A stretch of 58,090 nt of DNA from JAVWIF01 sp036639635 (lineage in GTDB: Bacteria; Bacillota_I; Bacilli_A; Erysipelotrichales; Erysipelotrichaceae): the NCBI GenBank assembly GCA_036639635.1, contig JAVWIF010000007.1, positions 1 through 58,090 of the forward strand, written 5' to 3'. The notes beneath the pieces are model-generated. The model was given only the letters and a program-made list of their open reading frames with translations, made no database searches and was not told the DNA's origin. The first letter of the stretch is position 1; each line of letters begins with the position of its first letter. The position numbers and the translations under genes are program-made. Below are positions 52,759 to 58,090 of the stretch, one piece after another.

Positions 52759-53841
52759 AAATATTGAATCTTCATGTTGTTCTTGATATAACTCTAATGA
52801 AGTCTTGACAATTATCATAACCGGTACTGCTATCATAATTCCAAAAGGTCCTATCAAAACACCTCCAGCAAACACTGCAAACAAAGTACTTAAAGGACCT
52901 AAAGAACTACGTTTCTCGTGAACTAAAGGAGAAATAACATAGGCATCTACGTTTGATAAAATTAAAATCCCAATAAGTAATGCTGCAATACGCTGTGGGG
53001 CTAATGTTAACCCCGTAATAATTCCAATTCCATTCGCAATCGTTCCTCCTAAATAAGGAACAATAACTCCTAGTGAAGTTAATATACCAATAATTAACCA
53101 AGCTCGATGACCAACTAAGAAATAAAAAGCACAATACTCAAAGAACTTTATAACCATTAAAATAATTAATGATTTTAAATATACCGATACATCAACATTC
53201 ATACGGTGTAAATATAAAGGACTTTCAGGAATAAAAAATCTAAAAATACGTATAATACCAGTTTTAATACGATCAAAATCAAACAACATATAAATTGCAA
53301 CAATAATGGAAAACAAAACATTCGTTGTAATATCTAAAAAAGTTGTCATTAATCCGGGTAACGAAGAGATTACCTGTGGCATCCAATTATCATAAGATTC
53401 AATCAATTTAACAATATTATCTGTAATGCTATTCACTAAAGAGAAATCATTTAGTTTTCCGACCATTTTAATCTTATCGCTAATCCACATAACACCATCA
53501 ATCATAGATGCCATAAATTCACTAGTTTTATCATATAAAATAGGCATTAACATAACTAATAAAATAACCATAAAGATAATAATCAAAACCCATAAACCCA
53601 TAATTGCTAAGTTTCTAGGTACCCCTTTGCGTTGTAAATACTTCACCATCGGATTCATAATAAAAGCTAAAATAAAACCAATTACAAAAGGTTGTAGAAT
53701 AGATTGAAATAAGGATAGCCAACTTCCCCAAAAGGATTCAGTTTTAATTATTAAAAATAAGATTAAAAGAAACCCAATAATTTTTGATAGCGTATAAATA
53801 GAACAATGTTCATCTAATTTCAATAAGATTTTTTTTAACAT
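52744..53841 (-). CDS. AI-2E family transporter (UPF0118)
   Basis: 365 residues, about seven or eight membrane helices. The family blocks are present: IIGFLLILFLIIKTESFWGS start, FVIGFILAFIMNPMVKYLQR, and VIVPYLGGTIANGIGIITGL with ISPLVHEKRSSLGPLSTLFA near the C-terminus. Members are proposed exporters or Na+/H+ antiporters; the name should not be read as proof of autoinducer transport. It lies between minD and the spoIVF-like pair, where Bacillus has no such gene. Confidence 0.9.
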   Translation of the reverse strand: MLKKILLKLDEHCSIYTLSKIIGFLLILFLIIKTESFWGSWLSLFQSILQPFVIGFILAFIMNPMVKYLQRKGVPRNLAIMGLWVLIIIFMVILLVMLMPILYDKTSEFMASMIDGVMWISDKIKMVGKLNDFSLVNSITDNIVKLIESYDNWMPQVISSLPGLMTTFLDITTNVLFSIIVAIYMLFDFDRIKTGIIRIFRFFIPESPLYLHRMNVDVSVYLKSLIILMVIKFFEYCAFYFLVGHRAWLIIGILTSLGVIVPYLGGTIANGIGIITGLTLAPQRIAALLIGILILSNVDAYVISPLVHEKRSSLGPLSTLFAVFAGGVLIGPFGIMIAVPVMIIVKTSLELYQEQHEDSIFTSSE

Positions 53842-53914
53842 ATGCTCACCAGTCTTTCTATTGTATTATTTTATCACGTAAGACCATAAAAAACTAGATT
53901 AAATAGCAATTTTG

Positions 53915-54691
53915 CTAACCAAACAGCTTCTGTAAGATTGTTTTTTCTTTATATTTTGGTAATATTGCTCGTTCTCCCAACATTCTTTTTGTGATTGCTT
54001 GAAAACAAGAATAAAGGATGGATTCACGTTGTAGTGTAATTGGTCTTCCATGATTATTTGCACGCATCATATTTTCATCATCAAAAATATAACCAAGAAA
54101 ATCAATGGCTAAATATTCTTTGGCTTCTTCTAATGAAACACTAATTCCTTTCTCTATGTATTTTGTATTCATGCGGTTAATTACAAAAGAAAGATGTTCT
54201 AATCCCTCTTTTAATAATATCCCAATTACACGATCTGCGTCTTGTAATGCCGTGATATCTAACGTAGAAACTAAAATAGCTCGTTTTACACAGGCTATTG
54301 CATCCACAAAACCTTTTTCAATTCCCGCAGGTGTATCCAACAATACATAATCAAAGCTTTGTATAAGCTTATCAACAATCATTTTTAACTCTTCTCCTTT
54401 AAAGTATTGAATATGGATAGTTTTACAAGCAGGTAATAAATACAAATTATCTTCATGCTTATCTTTAATCATTGCTTGATGTAATGAACACTTTCCTTCC
54501 ATCACATCTTTTAAGTCATAAATAACACGATTTTCTAAGCCTAACATAATATCTAGATTTTTAAGTCCTAAATCCACATCTATTAAACATACTTTATAGC
54601 CCATCTGTGACAAGCTCATCCCAATATTTATACAAACACTACTCTTACCAACCCCTCCTTTACCAGAAGTAATTGCTATTGCCTCTCCCAT
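53915..54691 (-). CDS. minD: Septum-site determining ATPase MinD
   Basis: 258 residues. Deviant Walker A SGKGGVGKSS at residues 8-17, the DVDLGLKNLDIMLGLENRVI block, LLDTPAGIEKGFVDAIAC and RANNHGRPITL are those of MinD. The C-terminal KYKEKTILQKLFG is a short amphipathic membrane-targeting helix. MinD recruits MinC to the membrane to keep FtsZ rings off the poles. It overlaps minC by 16 bases. Confidence 0.95.
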   Translation of the reverse strand: MGEAIAITSGKGGVGKSSVCINIGMSLSQMGYKVCLIDVDLGLKNLDIMLGLENRVIYDLKDVMEGKCSLHQAMIKDKHEDNLYLLPACKTIHIQYFKGEELKMIVDKLIQSFDYVLLDTPAGIEKGFVDAIACVKRAILVSTLDITALQDADRVIGILLKEGLEHLSFVINRMNTKYIEKGISVSLEEAKEYLAIDFLGYIFDDENMMRANNHGRPITLQRESILYSCFQAITKRMLGERAILPKYKEKTILQKLFG

Positions 54692-55242
54692 TGCTTGTCC
54701 TCCTTATAATCACTTATTATTAAACATCTGTTTTTATAATAGACTTTACAAGGCGCATAACATGTCATATTTTGGTAAGAGGTATCACAAATCCGTACAC
54801 TAGCCTCTATTTTTGATGCACAGAGAAAGTTATCTTCATATAAAAAATCAACACTCCCAGCTACTTTCCCTATTACATATAGATTACCTTTACAAGTAAC
54901 AAATGCTTGTTTATGAATATTACCTAAAAGTATTGTATCTTCACTAAAGGTATATTGTTCTCCCCCACGTAAATCTTCTTCAATATAGTTCGTTACTGAT
55001 TGAAGTGGTACATAGTTGATTCCTAATATAATAGTATGATAGTGTTCACAAAGCACAAATAGTTGTTTTAATTCCTTACTAGAAATTTTTTGAATATGAA
55101 AAAAAGCCTCAAAGCATCTAGTTTCATTACCTAAAATAGCCTTTAGCCTTTTTTTGAATTCATTTATAAATATATCAAAATCTTCAAATATTACATAGAT
55201 ATGGTAAGCTTCTTGTATTACTTTTATTTTAATCTGAACCAT
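54676..55242 (-). CDS. minC: Septum-site determining protein MinC
   Basis: 188 residues. The N-terminal domain is short and diverged; the C-terminal right-handed beta-helix domain is clear from residue 90: EDLRGGEQYTFSEDTILLGN, KGNLYVIGKVAGSV, FLCASKIEASVRI. The G-x-V and R-x-G-x motifs bind MinD and FtsZ. Its ATG lies inside the end of mreD and its end overlaps minD, so expression is coupled through mreC-mreD-minC-minD. Confidence 0.85.
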   Translation of the reverse strand: MVQIKIKVIQEAYHIYVIFEDFDIFINEFKKRLKAILGNETRCFEAFFHIQKISSKELKQLFVLCEHYHTIILGINYVPLQSVTNYIEEDLRGGEQYTFSEDTILLGNIHKQAFVTCKGNLYVIGKVAGSVDFLYEDNFLCASKIEASVRICDTSYQNMTCYAPCKVYYKNRCLIISDYKEDKQWERQ

Positions 55243-55769
55243 TCTACTTTCTCTCCTTTTCGAATACGAAGAGCTTTCATTTTTAGATAGTCATCTTTGA
55301 TACGAATAAAAAAGACAATCACCATAACTAGAATAGCATTTGCTAACAATGTTAACAATTCAAACTTTTCTGCCCATTCCATCAATGACATATTCGTACT
55401 CTTTTGAAAGCTCATATAGAAGTATACCAAAAGATCTTTGACGAATATTGTCACAATACAGAGAATTAACGATTCTATGATGGTATCCGTTAAATGCTTT
55501 GACCATAGTTGTAATAAACAAGCTACAATCGTAAATGCAATTGCATAAACGAGGAAAGAGTTAGCAAATACAAAATCATAAATCATACCGCAACCAAATG
55601 AAAATAAACAACTATCAATAAAATTAAATTTACGAATGGTTAAAATCATAGCACAAAAACCTAAATTCGGAATAAATAACAAATCATTTAATAAATAACT
55701 ATTTGGAAACACGCTAATTAATATTTCATCCAAACTAAAACAAATCAAAACAAATATTAAATGTGCCAT
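55224..55769 (-). CDS. mreD: Rod shape-determining membrane protein MreD
   Basis: 181 residues with four to five helices. MAHLIFVLICFSLDEILISV and the PNLGFCAMILTIRKFN segment fit MreD from Gram-positive bacteria. It works with MreC and the RodA/PBP2 complex in lateral wall growth. Its ATG overlaps the stop of mreC (TAATG) and its end overlaps minC. Confidence 0.85.
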   Translation of the reverse strand: MAHLIFVLICFSLDEILISVFPNSYLLNDLLFIPNLGFCAMILTIRKFNFIDSCLFSFGCGMIYDFVFANSFLVYAIAFTIVACLLQLWSKHLTDTIIESLILCIVTIFVKDLLVYFYMSFQKSTNMSLMEWAEKFELLTLLANAILVMVIVFFIRIKDDYLKMKALRIRKGEKVEWFRLK

Positions 55770-56608
55770 TATTGACCTTCTTTCGAATCTGTTATAACAG
55801 ATACAATTTCAAAGCTTTGAAAGTCATCAATGGGTTTCACATAAATTGTTTGTCCTGTTTGGTTATTTAAAGCTTGTACACTTTCTACGTTACCCACTAA
55901 TAAACCACTTGGATAAACGCCTCCATTACCAGAAGTTACAGCCTGCATTCCTTTTTTTATTTCTGTACTATCATCAAACAAGGTAATTACGTACCGCCCT
56001 TTTCTTACATCATAATTTTCAAGAATACCCATACTACTTTTCTCATTGTCTAAAATTATTTTAATAGATAGTGTATTTAATTTATCTTCTGAAGTCAATA
56101 GTTTAACCACACTAGTATTATGCGAAACACTTTTCACTTTACCAATAACACCATGAACACTAGTTACTGCCATATTAGGTTTGACACCATCTTTGCTTCC
56201 TAAATCAATTGTAATACTATTGTTCCAGCTTGCCTGATCTCTACCTATTACATTCGCCCATTCTCGCTTGAATTTTTTATCTTCACTATCAATTTTTAAA
56301 GCTTTACTTAACTCTGCATTCTTTTGTTTTTCATTTTCATAACTTGCTTTATAAGAAGGATTTTTACTAAGTTCATATTGTAAACGGTCGTTTTCTTTAT
56401 TTACTGCCCACAAATTCGAAAAATCTTTCGTCCAACTTTTGATTGTCGCTGTAGGATTGTCAATCAATGCATATTTTAGCATACTAATGCCATCATATCC
56501 TATATTATTAGTTTGCGTTCCGCTAACACTCTTTAGTAGTATACCTAGCACTAAAAAAGCAACGATAATGCCAAGGATTATTTTTTGTAATCGATTCAGT
56601 TTTATCAT
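55769..56608 (-). CDS. mreC: Rod shape-determining protein MreC
   Basis: 279 residues; one N-terminal helix (residues 10-27), a coiled coil (residues 65-100, NKENDRLQYELSKNPSY) and two beta-barrel domains with the family blocks WANVIGRDQASWNNSITIDL, LGSKDGVKPNMAVTS and GVIGKV. MreC links the cell-wall synthases to the MreB cytoskeleton. mreB itself, which commonly stands between radC and mreC, is absent from this window. Confidence 0.93.
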   Translation of the reverse strand: MIKLNRLQKIILGIIVAFLVLGILLKSVSGTQTNNIGYDGISMLKYALIDNPTATIKSWTKDFSNLWAVNKENDRLQYELSKNPSYKASYENEKQKNAELSKALKIDSEDKKFKREWANVIGRDQASWNNSITIDLGSKDGVKPNMAVTSVHGVIGKVKSVSHNTSVVKLLTSEDKLNTLSIKIILDNEKSSMGILENYDVRKGRYVITLFDDSTEIKKGMQAVTSGNGGVYPSGLLVGNVESVQALNNQTGQTIYVKPIDDFQSFEIVSVITDSKEGQ

Positions 56609-56665
56609 GATTTCACCTATCTTTGTTGTTTCACTAACTTATTATAAAGGTAAAAACAAAATAGT

Positions 56666-57343
56666 TCAATCTATTAGTCGTTTTTGTCGAAAACTAATGT
56701 AAGAATTCTTACTAATAATGATATGATCCATTAATGGAATGGCTACTATTTTACCACATTCAACAATACTTTGTGTAATTTGGATATCTGCTTCACTAGG
56801 ACTAGGATCGCCGGAGGGATGATTATGAATGCACATTATTTTTGCGCACCCAATACGCATAGCTTCTTTATAAATTTCACGCGGATGTACACTAGCATTA
56901 GTTAGCGTACCTTTAAACATCGTACGATATTTTATAATGCAATTTTTTTGATTTAAAAATAATACTAAAAAATGTTCTTGCTTTTCAAATCCAATTTGTT
57001 GACTTAACCAATCAACAATATCACGTGGACTTTCAATTCCTTTACCTGCTTTGATTGTTTCAAAAGCAATTCTTCTTCCCATTTCAAAAGACGCTTGTAA
57101 CTCAATTGCTTTGGCTTGTTTTATCCCTTTTATTTTCATTAATTCCTCTAAAGATGCTTTTCCTAACTCTCCTAAATTATCATAGCTTTGTAAAAGTTTG
57201 TCACCGAGCTCTAATGCTGATAACTCTTTTGTTCCCGTACGTAAAAAAATAGCAATTAATTCACGATTGCTTAATTTTTCTATACCCAGCAAGCATGCTT
57301 TTTCTCTAGGTCGTTCTTGTATATTTAAATCCTTTACCTTCAT
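56666..57343 (-). CDS. radC: RadC family protein (JAB/MPN domain)
   Basis: 225 residues. It has an N-terminal helix-hairpin-helix (ELGKASLEELMKIKGIKQAK) and a JAMM zinc motif, CIHNHPSGDPSPSEAD, near residue 180 with H-x-H and S/D ligands. Despite the name, a DNA-repair role is not established. It overlaps the gene before it by four bases (ATGA-type) and is followed by mreC after a 57-base gap. Confidence 0.93.
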   Translation of the reverse strand: MKVKDLNIQERPREKACLLGIEKLSNRELIAIFLRTGTKELSALELGDKLLQSYDNLGELGKASLEELMKIKGIKQAKAIELQASFEMGRRIAFETIKAGKGIESPRDIVDWLSQQIGFEKQEHFLVLFLNQKNCIIKYRTMFKGTLTNASVHPREIYKEAMRIGCAKIMCIHNHPSGDPSPSEADIQITQSIVECGKIVAIPLMDHIIISKNSYISFRQKRLID

Positions 57344-57741
57344 TTTCCAATCCCTTCTAGTGCTTTCGCATATTCTTTATTATCAATCAGTTTGCTTATT
57401 GCATTATTTTCAACACTTACATTTTTTTGTATGTAGTTAAATTTCAAAGTTTTTAACTTCTCCGCCCCTTCTTTTGTTTCTTTAACATCGCTACTTACGT
57501 TACATACAACTGCCTTTGCATCTCCTTGTTTAACTACATAGCTTGTCAATCCCGCCTTTTCTAGTTTCCCTTTCATTTCTTTTATACTATCTTCTTGTTT
57601 ATATAAACCTACCTGGTTCATATACAACGTTCTTTTTTCTACGTTTGAAATTAACATAGTCGAAAACAGGAAATAGTAAAGTAATGAAAAAATAATTGAA
57701 AAGCCTATACCAAATAGTACCAACAATTTTTTGTTTTCCAT
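57340..57741 (-). CDS. Membrane-anchored SPOR-like small protein
   Basis: 133 residues from the ATG at 57741, six bases after GAGGTG. There is one N-terminal helix (LLVLFGIGFSIIFSLLYYFL) and an external domain with YMNQVGLYKQEDSIKEMKGK then GLTSYVVKQGDAKAVVCNV, the beta-alpha-beta pattern of SPOR domains, which bind glycan strands at the division site. The similarity is weak. Its stop overlaps the radC start, so it heads the radC-mre-min operon. Alternatively a protein of unknown function. Confidence 0.65.
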   Translation of the reverse strand: MENKKLLVLFGIGFSIIFSLLYYFLFSTMLISNVEKRTLYMNQVGLYKQEDSIKEMKGKLEKAGLTSYVVKQGDAKAVVCNVSSDVKETKEGAEKLKTLKFNYIQKNVSVENNAISKLIDNKEYAKALEGIGK

Positions 57742-57863
57742 ATCTTTCACCTCATTAAAGAATATGCGAGTTTGTACTACTCCATAACTGAATTGACAAG
57801 AATGGCTAAAATCCCCCTTACTATCTATATACGTAAAAATATTATGAAATTCCTAAACAATAG

Positions 57864-57888
57864 CAAAAAAAGTCCAATCAAGGACTTT
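57864..57888 (-). terminator. Terminator upstream of the SPOR-like gene
   Basis: AAAGTCC and GGACTTT pair around AATCAA-type loop; a T-run follows on the minus strand. It lies between the tRNA region and the radC operon. Confidence 0.7.
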
Positions 57889-57929
57889 ATCATAAACAAA
57901 TAGCCAGCTTTAGTTTTTATTATACTATC

Positions 57930-57951
57930 AGTCCCTAACTTAGTCCCTAAC
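57930..57951. repeat. Tandem repeat AGTCCCTAAC, possible integrase-end remnant
   Basis: Two copies of AGTCCCTAAC start 12 bases apart. Read on the minus strand they give LGTKLGT followed by DSIIKTKAGYLFMIKS, which looks like a short leftover C-terminus of a phage-type integrase. It is 50 bases from the 3' end of the tRNA-Ser gene, a common integration site. Weak evidence. Confidence 0.3.
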
Positions 57952-57964
57952 ATGATTTCCCTAT

Positions 57965-57987
57965 AAAAAAAGCCCAACAATTGGGCT
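57965..57987 (-). terminator. Terminator of the tRNA-Ser gene
   Basis: AGCCCAA and TTGGGCT pair around a 3-base loop, followed by TTTTTT on the minus strand, 12 bases past the encoded CCA end. Confidence 0.85.
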
Positions 57988-57998
57988 AAAGTTTCCAT

Positions 57999-58086
57999 TG
58001 GCGGAGAGCATGAGATTCGAACTCACGGTAGCTTACACTACGCCACCTTTCCAAGATGGTGCCTTAAACCGCTCGGCCAACTCTCC
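57999..58086 (-). tRNA. tRNA-Ser (anticodon GGA)
   Basis: 88 bases. Acceptor GGAGAGT pairs with GCTCTCC (last pair G-T), anticodon stem CCATC/GGTGG closes loop TTGGAAA (anticodon GGA), a long variable arm GTAG/CTAC marks class II, and the T-loop is GTTCGAATC. The discriminator is G and CCA is encoded. It reads UCC/UCU codons. Confidence 0.97.
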
Positions 58087-58090
58087 AAGG

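Overview
The window comes from a low-GC Gram-positive chromosome. The gene content fits the Erysipelotrichia, close to the Mollicutes boundary. Supporting signs are uniformly AT-rich codons, strong AGGAGG-type ribosome binding sites, intrinsic terminators, a T-box, a ComK-like protein, the radC-mreCD-minCD-spoIVF-like gene order known from Bacillus, and a threonyl-tRNA synthetase without its TGS domain, as in some mycoplasmas. I do not name a genus.

Layout. Positions 1-2,300 look like an accessory patch: an ORF fragment, a frameshifted and an intact nucleoside-deoxyribosyltransferase-like gene, and a DUF1016 (PDDEXK) nuclease. Positions 2,381-7,625 form one compact minus-strand operon. It runs from a transglutaminase-like lipoprotein through an inner-membrane GspF/PilC protein, four small single-pass pilin-like proteins and a PilT-type ATPase to a GNAT acetyltransferase, and looks like a reduced type IV pilus or secretion machine. 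Positions 8,216-16,846 hold a peptidoglycan hydrolase, the pflA/pflB pair with a ZTP (pfl-motif) riboswitch, a GNAT gene with a MerR-like promoter, a YitT protein, an asparagine synthetase that lacks its N-terminal cysteine, and rmuC. A ComK homologue (16,882-17,310) sits just upstream of rmuC.

Positions 17,439-32,456 are mostly housekeeping genes: RidA with a Cys-rich tail, a CNNM/CorC-type protein, a coupled radical SAM-rdgB-trmL-membrane protein operon, a choline-kinase-like protein, an orphan LacI regulator, a HAD phosphatase, a Bcp peroxiredoxin, a T-box-controlled thrS translationally coupled to an orphan substrate-binding lipoprotein and a NifX-like protein, and the DUF2207/LemA pair.

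Positions 32,520-40,355 are a surface and accessory region. It holds a 1,766-residue thioester/SpaA-repeat adhesin, a small membrane-protein gene interrupted by UGA, a frameshifted RhuM-Fic gene behind a palindromic operator, and a secreted Ig-like protein. Positions 40,469-50,238 carry glycolysis and replication/repair genes (ROK kinase, pyk, pfkA, dnaI, dnaB, coaE, mutM, polA). Positions 50,354-57,741 carry a metal-binding-like lipoprotein and the SpoIVFB/SpoIVFA-like pair, an AI-2E-family transporter, minD, minC, mreD, mreC and radC. The window ends in tRNA-Ser(GGA).

Best candidates for something new are the reduced pilus-like operon headed by a transglutaminase lipoprotein together with a ComK homologue; the giant adhesin with its UGA-interrupted small gene and terminator leader; and the thrS-lipoprotein-NifX coupling. 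All functions are read from sequence patterns and family knowledge; no database search was run.
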